DNA of 42,377 bases from Prochlorococcus sp. AG-449-O05 (GTDB taxonomy: Bacteria > Cyanobacteriota > Cyanobacteriia > PCC-6307 > Cyanobiaceae): positions 1 through 42,377 of the forward strand of contig QCQM01000001.1 in assembly GCA_003212195.1 (NCBI GenBank), given 5' to 3'. Positions 26,303-34,256 of the stretch are shown in pieces. The first letter of the stretch is position 1. Each line of letters opens with the position of its first letter. Made by a program: the position numbers and the translations under genes. The notes under the pieces were generated by a model, which saw only the letters and a list, made by a program, of their open reading frames with translations, made no database searches and was not told where the DNA came from.

Positions 26303-27832
26303 CTAGTGAGCCTCCTCTGTTTTTTTATCTAAAGACATTCCAATAATTTGGGCGGAATGAATGTTGTCTCTATCTCTAATAGTAGAGCAAGTATGTAACA
26401 AACCTTGATCAACTAAATTTTTATATCTAATTGATATCGCATTATTAACTCTTTCACAATCTTTTATTGCTCTCTCTTTTGCGCCGGGTACTTTGCCAGA
26501 GTAATCAAATCTTATTACCACTGGAATAGGTAGATCTTGAGAAACATTTAATCCAGTAAAAATCTTCACTCCTACATCTAAATCAGGCGCACCTTCTTCG
26601 ACTGTGTCCAAATGGGCAAAATAAGTTAAATTTCTGAGATGTACTTCTTTAAAACCTATACCTACTCCAATAAACCTCTCTGCATGTCCAATATCTTTAT
26701 AAGAACCACTATGAAAACTCTTAACATAATCAATTTGAGAAATATTATTGACAATTAATTTATAAATAAATTTATCTATTCCATGGAGTTTGTCTTTTGA
26801 AGATTGCTTAGAAATTATCTGGCAAATTTCTCTTTCCGCATCCTCTTTTGAAAAATTCATTGTTGAATTATAAATTTCTAATGTAGAAATATTTTTTTCT
26901 AAATCTATACCGCCATCGCTAGTTGATAAATGTATTTTTAATGAATCAGTGTCAGTATCAAGTCCAATTAACATTAAATCCACAGAAGCCCCGCAGCAAA
27001 AGCTATTTTCTACAGCCTCTTTGAAAGCATATAATTTATTTCTACCTTCTGCTGCAGCTAACTCGTCATTACTCCCATGAGCTGCGCATCCCTGATGCAA
27101 AGGATCTACTGAACTAAAATGATAAGTTACAACTTTTAAGTACCTAGTATCTTTATGAGCTTCATTAGGAATATTCTCTCTATATCTTTTATGTTCAGTT
27201 TTTACCCATCGATTAACGGTATTTTCAATATCAAACAATGCTCCAGCATGGGATCTTCTTCTTACTGAACTAAAAGGTATTCTCATTACATAAGCAACTG
27301 AATGAGCTAATCTTCCATCTGAACAAGGAGTTATATCAAGTAAATGTATTCCACAATCTAAGAGAAATTTTTCAAAATCTTCCGCATCCCTACTTCCAGC
27401 AGCACCTTCAAGTGGATCATTGTTAAAAAAATTGTCGCTAAGTTTCTCATGCTGTTTGAAAGCACACCATGCATATAAAGCTCTCATATCAAGCGGTTTA
27501 ACCCAAGATTTATCTAATACATGGGGAGGTAAATCTATTCCCAAATTTTTTCTTGATATTTTCTGGGCCTTATTTATAAAATCTTCGTGATGTTGGATTC
27601 GAGCAATTTCCTTGAGAGTTGGAACAATTTCGTCAAAATCACTTTTTATTTTGCTTTCATATTTAAATAGATTTTCATTTTGAATATTGTTGGTTAATTT
27701 ATGAGACTTTCCAGAATTTCGAAAATTATTTGATTCTTTAGTTTGTATATGTATATTTTCAGTAAAGGTTTTCATTGGAGCGGTTGGCCCCAATGTAAAG
27801 TTCTTGGCTTTAGCCAGTCCTCTTAAAGGCAT
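26303..27832 (-). CDS. csoSCA: Carboxysome shell carbonic anhydrase CsoSCA
   Basis: CsoSCA (CsoS3) is a diverged beta-carbonic anhydrase on the inner side of the shell that turns bicarbonate into CO2 for Rubisco. In the 509 residues the zinc ligands are C170 (TPCSDGR), H238 (TYHFSS) and C249 (HQGCAAHGSND), and the D172/R174 pair is kept. A disordered N-terminal stretch of about 60 residues, expected to bind its carboxysome partners, is followed by a helical domain, the catalytic domain and a degenerate catalytic-like C-terminal domain. It lies 7 bp downstream of csoS2. Confidence 0.97.
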   Translation of the reverse strand: MPLRGLAKAKNFTLGPTAPMKTFTENIHIQTKESNNFRNSGKSHKLTNNIQNENLFKYESKIKSDFDEIVPTLKEIARIQHHEDFINKAQKISRKNLGIDLPPHVLDKSWVKPLDMRALYAWCAFKQHEKLSDNFFNNDPLEGAAGSRDAEDFEKFLLDCGIHLLDITPCSDGRLAHSVAYVMRIPFSSVRRRSHAGALFDIENTVNRWVKTEHKRYRENIPNEAHKDTRYLKVVTYHFSSVDPLHQGCAAHGSNDELAAAEGRNKLYAFKEAVENSFCCGASVDLMLIGLDTDTDSLKIHLSTSDGGIDLEKNISTLEIYNSTMNFSKEDAEREICQIISKQSSKDKLHGIDKFIYKLIVNNISQIDYVKSFHSGSYKDIGHAERFIGVGIGFKEVHLRNLTYFAHLDTVEEGAPDLDVGVKIFTGLNVSQDLPIPVVIRFDYSGKVPGAKERAIKDCERVNNAISIRYKNLVDQGLLHTCSTIRDRDNIHSAQIIGMSLDKKTEEAH

Positions 27833-27839
27833 TATTTAC

Positions 27840-30134
27840 TTAACCTCTTGCACCACCTGAAAAGGTAACAAGTTGTCCTTCACGAGTATTTCCACTAGAT
27901 CCAGTTATCAAGAAATCTGGTTTTTCTGTTTCCTCATTCCTTTTAACTTCCATAGGGGGCATTGCGCTCATGAATCCTGCTCTTGATGGATTTCGCTTTC
28001 TAGAAGAAGCTCCCTCTGTGCCTGTTACCTTATCACCGCGATCCCAATCATCACCAGTTACGTTTCCTACTGATTGTCCTTCTCCAGTAATCCTTGATGC
28101 GACTCTTTTTTCTGGTGTCTTTGAAGCACGATCTGCCTCTTCAATTTCCATTTTTTGTTTATATGTAATATTTTTATTCGGTTCAAATCTAAATTTTTCA
28201 GTGCCAGTGACCTTATCAACTGCCATATCAAAAGGTCCTGTTACCTTTGAACCATTTTCATATTCATTACCTGTAACACCTTGAGTATTTTTTTCAGAAT
28301 ATTTATCTCTTGATGGTGATTTAACAGAGAATTCCTTCCAAGAGTTACCTGCCGACTTTTCCGAATTCGCATAAGCCATATCATGTGGAGGATTATCACA
28401 AGATTGTGAGAGCTGATCTCCACCAACATAGGGAGTACCTGTTAGATTTTTACAAGCACCTTTCTTAGCACCTGTCATTACTCCTCCAATTCCTGGTTGC
28501 TGTCCTGTAAGTCTGGCATTTGAATTATTTCCAGAATTAACTGTTGCTCGGGATTTCATATCTTCTGAAATCTCAGTACTACAATTTTCATTAATCTGAT
28601 CTAAGCCTGCGTATGGTGTTCCTGTTAACACTTTGCATGAGCCTGGTTCATCTCCAGTTACTATTTCTGATCTTCCTGTCATAGTGCCGCTTATTAAATT
28701 TGACTTTGAAGAAAGACTTAAACCTACTTTTCTAGCTTCTGGTTTTGGTTTTGAACCGCAAAACTTTTCATATTGTTGAGATCCTATGTACTCATCGCCA
28801 GTTACATTCTTACAACTCCCATGTTCATTGCCTGTCATATGGTCTGATCTTCCAACCCCCGTACCAGTTACATTATTCCCATTAAGAGTGTTGTAACTGC
28901 CTACTTTTTCAAATGCTTTACCTTTTGGATTTGGCTCAGAGCCAAGATATTGATCTCCAGTTAATTGATGTCCAGAACCTGATTCATCTCCAGTAACTAG
29001 GGTTGATCTACCAGGAAGTGATCCAGATACTTTTAATCCATCGGTTGTAGTGCTATGTTTAACCTTTGAAGGATTTCTTGGGACGTCACCACAATACTTC
29101 TGAGATTGATTAGAAGATACATATTCGGTACCTGTAAGGTTTTTACAAGTCCCTGGCTCATCGCCTGTGACCCTATCAGATCTACCAACTTCATTTCCAG
29201 TTACTTTATTACCTGATGTTGTAGAGGTAACAGTAGATCTAAGTGGTTGTTTATAACTTGGTCTATCTTGACAAAATTGATCAATAACTTCTGCTCCCAT
29301 ATATTGGGTACCAGTTACAGTTCTGCATGTACTTGCTTCATTACCTGTAGTTTTTACAGATCTATTAGCTTGAGTTCCAGTAACTATTTGACCTGAATCA
29401 GTTTCACTATTACCAACTTTCCAGCTAGCATCTGCAATATTTTGTTTGGCACCATTTTTGTTTGGACCACATGGTCTACATTTACCATTACCTTTTTTGC
29501 CTGTGGCACCAGTTTTACTTCTTAGCTCTCTCACTCTCTGAGAAATTTCTCTACTACTTAAATCTGGGTCTCCCCTCCTAGCTAATGAAGCGGCACTAGT
29601 ATTTTGTTTAGTTGCTGATTTACCATGTTTAGATTGAGCTTCTCTTCTAGCTAAAACAATATCTCTACTTGTATTAGTAATAGGCTTTCTCTTCTGATTA
29701 ATTCTTCTCTTAACGTTTGATTTTAGGGGCATAGATTCTGTACTAGTTGAATCCTGACTTTCTTGATTTTTACTTTTAGTTGATTTAACTGTGTTTACAG
29801 GACTTTCTTTTTTAACATCAGTACGGGTTCTATCTGATGAAGTTATAGCTGATTTCCCATGGGTAGACATTGCTTTTCTTCTCTCTATTACTAACTCTTT
29901 ACTAGATAAAGTTGTTGAAGAATTTATGTTTACCTGAGTTTTTGGAATATGTTTTGTAGCTGGTTTAGAAATATTATGATTATTAGGAGAAGACTGAGTC
30001 CCAGAAATCTGTATATCTTGAGAAGATCGAACTCTATCTTTGGTAGTTGAAGAATAAGCAGCAGCTTTTTTACCGCTATCACTCATCGCCTTTCTTCTTT
30101 CAAGTGCAATCTCTCTACTGGTTTTTTTTGACAT
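27840..30134 (-). CDS. csoS2: Carboxysome assembly protein CsoS2
   Basis: CsoS2 is the intrinsically disordered scaffold that links Rubisco to the shell. In 764 residues, four N-terminal repeats rich in basic residues (about 6-20, 79-93, 157-171 and 194-208, e.g. SREIALERRKAMS) bind Rubisco. Six middle repeats follow (about 240-585), with paired VTG motifs and Cys pairs such as GTCKNLTG and KYC. The C-terminal region (586-764) has more VTG motifs and ends LVTFSGGARG, the shell-anchoring tail. The third middle repeat (about 368-405) has no Cys. The ATG at 30134 is preferred to a TTG three codons upstream. A strong palindrome precedes the gene. Confidence 0.97.
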   Translation of the reverse strand: MSKKTSREIALERRKAMSDSGKKAAAYSSTTKDRVRSSQDIQISGTQSSPNNHNISKPATKHIPKTQVNINSSTTLSSKELVIERRKAMSTHGKSAITSSDRTRTDVKKESPVNTVKSTKSKNQESQDSTSTESMPLKSNVKRRINQKRKPITNTSRDIVLARREAQSKHGKSATKQNTSAASLARRGDPDLSSREISQRVRELRSKTGATGKKGNGKCRPCGPNKNGAKQNIADASWKVGNSETDSGQIVTGTQANRSVKTTGNEASTCRTVTGTQYMGAEVIDQFCQDRPSYKQPLRSTVTSTTSGNKVTGNEVGRSDRVTGDEPGTCKNLTGTEYVSSNQSQKYCGDVPRNPSKVKHSTTTDGLKVSGSLPGRSTLVTGDESGSGHQLTGDQYLGSEPNPKGKAFEKVGSYNTLNGNNVTGTGVGRSDHMTGNEHGSCKNVTGDEYIGSQQYEKFCGSKPKPEARKVGLSLSSKSNLISGTMTGRSEIVTGDEPGSCKVLTGTPYAGLDQINENCSTEISEDMKSRATVNSGNNSNARLTGQQPGIGGVMTGAKKGACKNLTGTPYVGGDQLSQSCDNPPHDMAYANSEKSAGNSWKEFSVKSPSRDKYSEKNTQGVTGNEYENGSKVTGPFDMAVDKVTGTEKFRFEPNKNITYKQKMEIEEADRASKTPEKRVASRITGEGQSVGNVTGDDWDRGDKVTGTEGASSRKRNPSRAGFMSAMPPMEVKRNEETEKPDFLITGSSGNTREGQLVTFSGGARG

Positions 30135-30174
30135 GATCTTCAAGTTTAAATTCTTTAAAAAGACTTTTGAAAAA

Positions 30175-30202
30175 CTTTCTCCAAAAAATTTTTTGGAGAA
30201 AG
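30175..30202 (-). promoter_or_regulatory. 28-bp perfect palindrome between rbcS and csoS2 (hairpin, possible attenuator)
   Basis: CTTTCTCCAAAAAA (30175-30188) and TTTTTTGGAGAAAG (30189-30202) are perfectly self-complementary. In the minus-strand transcript the hairpin lies 22 nt after the rbcS stop and 40 nt before the csoS2 ATG, and is followed at once by TTTTTC. That is the layout of an intrinsic terminator inside the operon, which could lower csoS2 and downstream expression relative to rbcLS or stabilise a processed rbcLS 3' end. Confidence 0.7.
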
Positions 30203-30224
30203 ATATTAACTACGATTAGTAGCT

Positions 30225-30566
30225 TTAACGTCCTTGGAAAACTACAAAAGCTGTTCCTTGACTTTGAGTGTAAGCATCGTATCCGATGATTCTTACATGA
30301 TGATCAGGGTATGCTCTATGGCATGCCTCTAATTCGCTCACGATCAAGTTAAGATCTTTTTCCCCAAAGAATGGGAGTTTCCAATAAGACCAATAAGTTT
30401 GCATACATCCAGTTGGATGAACATGCTCAATAACTGGACTCCAACCTTGAGCAATTATGTACGCAATTTGGTCATATATTTCTTCCTGGGTCATCGGTGG
30501 TAAAAAACCGAATGTTTCCAGGGTTGCAACTGTTTGATAGTCGCTTACTGTGCTCTGGAAAGGCAT
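30225..30566 (-). CDS. rbcS: Rubisco small subunit (form IA)
   Basis: RbcS caps the L8S8 Rubisco holoenzyme. The 113-residue chain begins MPFQSTVSDYQTVATLETFG and shows FLPPMTQEEIYDQIAYIIAQ, SPVIEHVHP and CHRAYPDHHVRIIGYD, as in form IA small subunits of alpha-cyanobacteria and proteobacteria. It follows rbcL by 89 bp, a gap holding two hairpins. All expected regions are present and no truncation is seen. Confidence 0.98.
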   Translation of the reverse strand: MPFQSTVSDYQTVATLETFGFLPPMTQEEIYDQIAYIIAQGWSPVIEHVHPTGCMQTYWSYWKLPFFGEKDLNLIVSELEACHRAYPDHHVRIIGYDAYTQSQGTAFVVFQGR

Positions 30567-30592
30567 AATTAATCAAAATGTGAATGAAAGTA

Positions 30593-30606
30593 CTCGTAAA
30601 AACGAG
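30593..30606 (-). promoter_or_regulatory. Short hairpin before rbcS
   Basis: CTCGT (30593-30597) pairs with ACGAG (30602-30606) over a 4-nt A-only loop on the plus strand (UUUU in the transcript). It sits 27-40 nt upstream of the rbcS ATG in the rbcL-rbcS transcript and could influence RNA processing. There is no T-run that would make it a terminator. Confidence 0.4.
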
Positions 30607-30614
30607 ATTTTAAT

Positions 30615-30651
30615 AAGTTTGAGGAGAATGAATCTCCTCGATTTCGAAACT
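30615..30651 (-). promoter_or_regulatory. Hairpin directly after rbcL
   Basis: GAGGAGA (30621-30627) and TCTCCTC (30633-30639) form a 7-bp stem over a 5-nt loop. Outer arms AAGTTT (30615-30620) and AAACTT (30646-30651) extend it across an internal loop. It begins 5 bases past the rbcL stop. It has no strong T-run, so read-through into rbcS is expected, and it may protect the rbcL 3' end. Confidence 0.5.
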
Positions 30652-30655
30652 TGAG

Positions 30656-32071
30656 TTAACCCTGAACATCAAGTTTGTCGACAGTGTCAAACTCAAACTT
30701 AATTTCCTTCCAAGTTTCTAGAGCAATAGCTAATTCAGGACTATGCTTAGCAGCTTCCATGAGAATGTCTCTACTCTCTTTTTCGATTTCGCGACCAGCA
30801 TTACGGGCTTTTACACAAGCTTCTAATGCAACTCTGTTAGCTGCAGCTCCAGCAGCTGAACCCCATGGGTGACCATGTGTTCCTCCACCGAACTGAAGGC
30901 AGGAATCATCACCAAAGATCGCTAGAAGTGCAGGCATATGCCAAACATGGATACCACCTGATGCGACTGCAAATACTCCAGGCATTGAACCCCAATCTTG
31001 ATCAAAGAAGTTACCTCTTGATCTATCTTCAGGAACAAATGACTCTCTTAAGTTGTCAATATAACCAAGAGTTGTTTGACGATCACCTTCTAGTTTTCCA
31101 ACAACGGTTCCAGTATGTAATTGGTCTCCTCCAGATAGTCTTAAACATTTTGCAAGAACTCTGAAGTGAATACCATGCTTTGGATGTCTATCAATAACAG
31201 CATGCATAGCTCTGTGAATATGCAGAAGCATGCCATTTTTACGACACCAATTAGCTAATCCAGTATTTGCAGTAAAACCACCAGTTATATAATCATGCAT
31301 GATGATTGGCATATCTAGCTCTTTTGCAAATTCAGCTCTTTCATAGAGTTCTTCAGGAGTGTTAGCAGTACAATTTAGATAATGACCTTTAACTTCTCCA
31401 GTTTCCCGCTGAGCAAGCTTAACTGCTTCTGCAACAAACTCAAATCTTTCTCTCCAACGTTGGAATGGTTGAGAATTAATATTCTCATCATCCTTCGTTA
31501 AATCAAGACCGCCTCTAAGACATTCATATACAACTCGACCATAGTTTTTACCAGATAATCCAAGTTTAGGTTTGATGGTACAACCAAGTAGAGGCCTTCC
31601 GTATTTGTTAAGTCGATCTCTTTCAACTACGATTCCGTTTGGTGGACCACCGCAAGTTTTAATGAAAGCAATTGGGAATCTAATATCTTCTAGACGTAGA
31701 TGTCTTAGAGCTTTAAATCCAAAAACGTTTCCTACAAGAGATGTTAATACGTTTGTAATTGAGCCTTCTTCAAAAAGATCTAAAGGATATGCAATAAAAG
31801 CATAAAAAGCTTCAGGATCTCCAGGAACGTCTTCGATTCGATAACAACGTCCTTTATAAAATTCTAAGTCTGTAAGTAACTCGGACCAAACTGTTGACCA
31901 AGTACCTGTTGAAGATTCAGCGGCAACAGCTGCTGCAACTTCTTCTCTTGGGACACCTTCCTGACCTGTACATTTGAAACAGGCTAGTAAATCGGTGTCT
32001 AGGGGTACATATTCTGGAGTCCAGTAGGTATCTCTGTACTCCTTTACCCCTGCGTCATACTTCTTACTCAT
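30656..32071 (-). CDS. rbcL: Rubisco large subunit (form IA)
   Basis: RbcL carries the carboxylase active site. In the 471 residues, K167 and K169 lie in CTIKPKLG. K193 is the residue to be carbamylated, with metal ligands D195 and E196 ([10 protein letters not shown]). H286 (HIHRAMH), H319 and the loop 6 Lys K326 (VGKLEGDR) are also present. The form IA affiliation is shown by overall sequence and by its place between csoS1 and csoS2, as in other alpha-carboxysome operons. The start is ATG at 32071, 69 bp after csoS1. All catalytic residues are present. Confidence 0.99.
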   Translation of the reverse strand: MSKKYDAGVKEYRDTYWTPEYVPLDTDLLACFKCTGQEGVPREEVAAAVAAESSTGTWSTVWSELLTDLEFYKGRCYRIEDVPGDPEAFYAFIAYPLDLFEEGSITNVLTSLVGNVFGFKALRHLRLEDIRFPIAFIKTCGGPPNGIVVERDRLNKYGRPLLGCTIKPKLGLSGKNYGRVVYECLRGGLDLTKDDENINSQPFQRWRERFEFVAEAVKLAQRETGEVKGHYLNCTANTPEELYERAEFAKELDMPIIMHDYITGGFTANTGLANWCRKNGMLLHIHRAMHAVIDRHPKHGIHFRVLAKCLRLSGGDQLHTGTVVGKLEGDRQTTLGYIDNLRESFVPEDRSRGNFFDQDWGSMPGVFAVASGGIHVWHMPALLAIFGDDSCLQFGGGTHGHPWGSAAGAAANRVALEACVKARNAGREIEKESRDILMEAAKHSPELAIALETWKEIKFEFDTVDKLDVQG

Positions 32072-32140
32072 AAGGATAAATTTAGGTCTGTGTAGGGAAA
32101 ATAATTATTGTGCAAAATTTATAAATCTTGCTTTACTTAA

Positions 32141-32452
32141 TTAGTCCTTTTGACCAAGAAATTCACCGTTACCTAGAGCAGGTTCAACTTCTCTATGAGG
32201 ACGAGCAATAATGTGAGCTGCAACTAAACCGTCACCAACTCTTTCACAAGCGTCAGCACCAGCTCTTACAGCTGCGTTAACTGCTCCTGTTTCGCCTCTA
32301 ACTAATACTGTGACATAACCGCCACCAACGAATTCACGACCGATAAGGCGAACTTCTGCTGCCTTTGTCATTGCGTCTGCTGCTTCGATTGCAGGTACAA
32401 GTCCGCGTGTCTCGATCATGCCGAGAGCGATACCCATTGTTTCTGTAGCCAT
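32141..32452 (-). CDS. csoS1: Carboxysome shell hexamer protein CsoS1
   Basis: CsoS1 is the main BMC-H protein tiling the facets of the shell. The 103 residues hold one BMC domain: MGIALGMIETRGLVPAIEAA, VRLIGREFVGGGYVTVLVRG with the pore-lining glycines, and GETGAVNAAVRAGADAC. Local base composition is more GC-rich than its neighbours, as expected for a highly expressed gene. It is the first gene of the csoS1-rbcL-rbcS-csoS2-csoSCA-csoS4AB operon. Prochlorococcus usually has this single CsoS1 plus CsoS1D. Confidence 0.98.
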   Translation of the reverse strand: MATETMGIALGMIETRGLVPAIEAADAMTKAAEVRLIGREFVGGGYVTVLVRGETGAVNAAVRAGADACERVGDGLVAAHIIARPHREVEPALGNGEFLGQKD

Positions 32453-32470
32453 TGTCTACTAAATACTAAA

Positions 32471-32484
32471 TGTGGAATGTTCAA
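32471..32484. repeat. 14-bp direct repeat, copy 1 (next to csoS1)
   Basis: TGTGGAATGTTCAA, identical to the copy at 32703-32716, 232 bp away. This copy is centred about 25 bp before the csoS1 start codon, so it lies in the leader or core promoter of the carboxysome operon. The inner GAATGTTC is a partial dyad, which would suit a protein-binding site. Confidence 0.7.
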
Positions 32485-32702
32485 TTCGAAGAATGCTTCA
32501 TTAAGTACTTATAAGTCAAGCGTTTTCGACAAAATCTCCATTAATGTTTTTTCTATCATTCATAAGTTAAACTTATCACCCTTGGTACTATTGATATGTC
32601 AATACTTATGCAAATTAGTTAGTGCATCAAAACATACTGTTGTGTTAAGAAAAAATTTACATTATGTTATTTACCGTACGAGACAGGCCCTGTCTACACA
32701 GG

Positions 32703-32716
32703 TGTGGAATGTTCAA
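32703..32716. repeat. 14-bp direct repeat, copy 2 (within the palindrome cluster)
   Basis: TGTGGAATGTTCAA, identical to the copy at 32471-32484. It is embedded in the loop between the AGACAGG and CCTGTCT arms (32681-32728) and lies 65-78 bp before the rdgB start. The shared sequence at both ends of the divergent region suggests a common binding factor or local duplication. Confidence 0.7.
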
Positions 32717-32780
32717 CCTTTCCTGTCTCCGTATCAAGCTTTGAAGTAAGATAATATTCACAATAAATTTATTTGTTATT

Positions 32781-33365
32781 TTGAACCTTCCAGTTCTAAC
32801 TATTGCGAGTGGCAATCAAAGAAAAGTATCTGAAATTTCAGAGATGCTGGATGTTTTATCTTTAAAGGTTGAGAAGCAACCAGAATATTTAAATGTTGAA
32901 GAGACTGGAAACACATATTTTGAGAATGCACTTCTAAAAGCAAAAGCAGCTGCTTTAGAAACTAAAACTTGGGCATTAGCTGATGACTCGGGTCTTGAAG
33001 TAGATGTTTTAGATGGTCGACCAGGAATTTATTCTGCTCGATATGCCAAAAATAATGATGAGAAAATTAAAAAATTAATTAATGAACTTTCTGATAGCCC
33101 CTATAGGAGTGCAAGATTTATAAGTTGTATGGTTTTGTGCGATCCCTCAGGAAACTTAGTTAAAGATACAACAGGAATATGCTGGGGAGAAATTCTTAAG
33201 AACCCCAAATATCCAAATGGGGAATTCGAATCTATTTTTTGGGTAAAAGAGGCTAACTGTGTTTACGGTGAGCTCTCACAATCACAACTAAATAAATTAG
33301 GTAGTAGAGGTAAAGCTGCAAAAATTATGTCACCTTTTTTAAAAAAAGAGATAGGTTTAAGTTAA
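32781..33365 (+). CDS. rdgB: XTP/dITP pyrophosphatase (Ham1/RdgB)
   Basis: RdgB removes non-canonical purine nucleotides such as dITP and XTP, preventing their use in DNA and RNA. The 194 residues contain IASGNQRKVSEISEML at the start, ALADDSGLEVDVLDGRPGIYSARYA (split across the metal and base site near 70-95) and the C-terminal SQLNKLGSRGKAA. The start is TTG at 32781, which places the first strand at the usual position. It is divergent from csoS1 and convergent with csoS1D. Its constant place beside carboxysome genes in this group is known, with no evident functional link. Confidence 0.93.
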   Translation: MNLPVLTIASGNQRKVSEISEMLDVLSLKVEKQPEYLNVEETGNTYFENALLKAKAAALETKTWALADDSGLEVDVLDGRPGIYSARYAKNNDEKIKKLINELSDSPYRSARFISCMVLCDPSGNLVKDTTGICWGEILKNPKYPNGEFESIFWVKEANCVYGELSQSQLNKLGSRGKAAKIMSPFLKKEIGLS

Positions 33366-33388
33366 AAAATTTTTGAGTTAAAAAATTC

Positions 33389-34159
33389 TCAATAATTTGA
33401 AATTTCTTCAATTGCTCTTATAGCAGCTGCTGCAGCCTCTTCTACATCCCCTTCTTTCCCGGCGAGAGTTAATCTACCAAAAGCTCCAACTGCCTTTACA
33501 TCAACAACAGTTATATTTGATGCTTTTTCTGCTTCATTTGCTGCTTTTAAAACATAACCAGCCGGTTCCGTTTCTAATATAAACATACTCATCCCAGATT
33601 GAATCATTGATCCACTTCTGTTTTGTCTATTTATTAAAACAGCATGATCAGGAGTAATAGCTCGAATAACTTCTGTCCAACTTGTTGAAGGTTTGGTTCT
33701 TTTTCTAACTTCACTACCAATAGCATCTAGAACAACATCCCCAGAATGCAAAACAGTACTTTGATCTTTATGGTAAAGCGCAAGAGAACCAAAGGCTCTT
33801 TCAACAATCATCTGTCCCAGTCTTACATTACTAGCCTTTAAGGCAATATCAGTGACTCTATGAACGGCCATTCCAGGTGAAACTTCCATCCAAAGGCATG
33901 AATCTCCAGGGATTGGTAAAAAACCTCTACTAACCGTACCCATATATGCAGCTAATTGAGGCTGAAGAGAATCTAAAAAAACATATGTTCTCAACTCAAT
34001 TTGCTCAACTTGGCTTGCTTGTCTGGATACCAAAGACTTCTCTGAATCAGTTGTGATAAAACAGCTAGCACCACTGGCCTGAGATTGCACCTCAGATCCT
34101 GTGACAAGAGAACTCCCTTTTTTTCGGTTCCCTCTATTTAAACTAGAAGTTGGTTCCAT
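33389..34159 (-). CDS. csoS1D: Carboxysome shell tandem-BMC protein CsoS1D
   Basis: CsoS1D forms trimers of two fused BMC domains that stack to make large gated pores in the carboxysome shell. The 256 residues have a disordered N-terminal part of about 50 residues, a first BMC domain (about 52-155, [20 protein letters not shown]) and a second (about 160-256, ending [17 protein letters not shown]). It lies on the operon strand but is separated from csoS1 by rdgB, so it needs its own promoter. The length and layout are those of Prochlorococcus CsoS1D. Confidence 0.94.
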   Translation of the reverse strand: MEPTSSLNRGNRKKGSSLVTGSEVQSQASGASCFITTDSEKSLVSRQASQVEQIELRTYVFLDSLQPQLAAYMGTVSRGFLPIPGDSCLWMEVSPGMAVHRVTDIALKASNVRLGQMIVERAFGSLALYHKDQSTVLHSGDVVLDAIGSEVRKRTKPSTSWTEVIRAITPDHAVLINRQNRSGSMIQSGMSMFILETEPAGYVLKAANEAEKASNITVVDVKAVGAFGRLTLAGKEGDVEEAAAAAIRAIEEISNY

Positions 34160-34256
34160 TCACGCGACTATAACGGATAATGGATCATTTTTTCTATTAA
34201 ATTTACTTGCATGCTTCCCACAAAACGATAACTTCAAGTAAAAGATATGCATTTTT

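Larger units (their letters stand above)
32453..32780. promoter_or_regulatory. 328-bp divergent control region between csoS1 and rdgB
   Basis: This is the only gap of more than 300 bp. It should hold the carboxysome operon promoter (minus strand) and the rdgB promoter (plus strand). A 14-bp direct repeat TGTGGAATGTTCAA occurs at 32471-32484 and 32703-32716. A perfect dyad AGACAG-GCC-CTGTCT spans 32681-32695, and a further CCTGTCTCCGTA at 32722-32733 can pair with TACGAGACAGG at 32677-32687. A minus-strand TTGACA lies at 32597-32602 without a convincing -10 after it. A 90-codon open frame at 32477-32749 shows no protein-like features and is not called. Confidence 0.6.

Noticed and set aside
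27970-28284. A long open frame on the plus strand opposite csoS2
   Set aside because: It is the mirror of the repetitive csoS2 coding sequence and has no independent protein features.
27840-30134. Programmed frameshift in csoS2 giving a short CsoS2A form, as in Halothiobacillus
   Set aside because: I did not find a convincing slippery site plus structure by eye, and the only evidence would be the known case in another organism.
32500-32514. ATTAAGTACTTATAA, similar to the RbcR/CbbR-type motif ATTA(G/A)-N5-(C/T)TAAT
   Set aside because: Only one half-site fits and the other has two mismatches; in AT-rich DNA such near matches are expected by chance.
32597-32602. A perfect TTGACA -35 box on the minus strand upstream of csoS1
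   Set aside because: No good -10 sequence follows at 16-18 bp (TGATAA is poor), so a promoter call is not supported.
32477-32749. A 90-codon open frame on the plus strand between csoS1 and rdgB
   Set aside because: It overlaps the palindromes and direct repeats, has no recognisable domain and an odd composition for a protein, and lies where promoters for two genes are needed.
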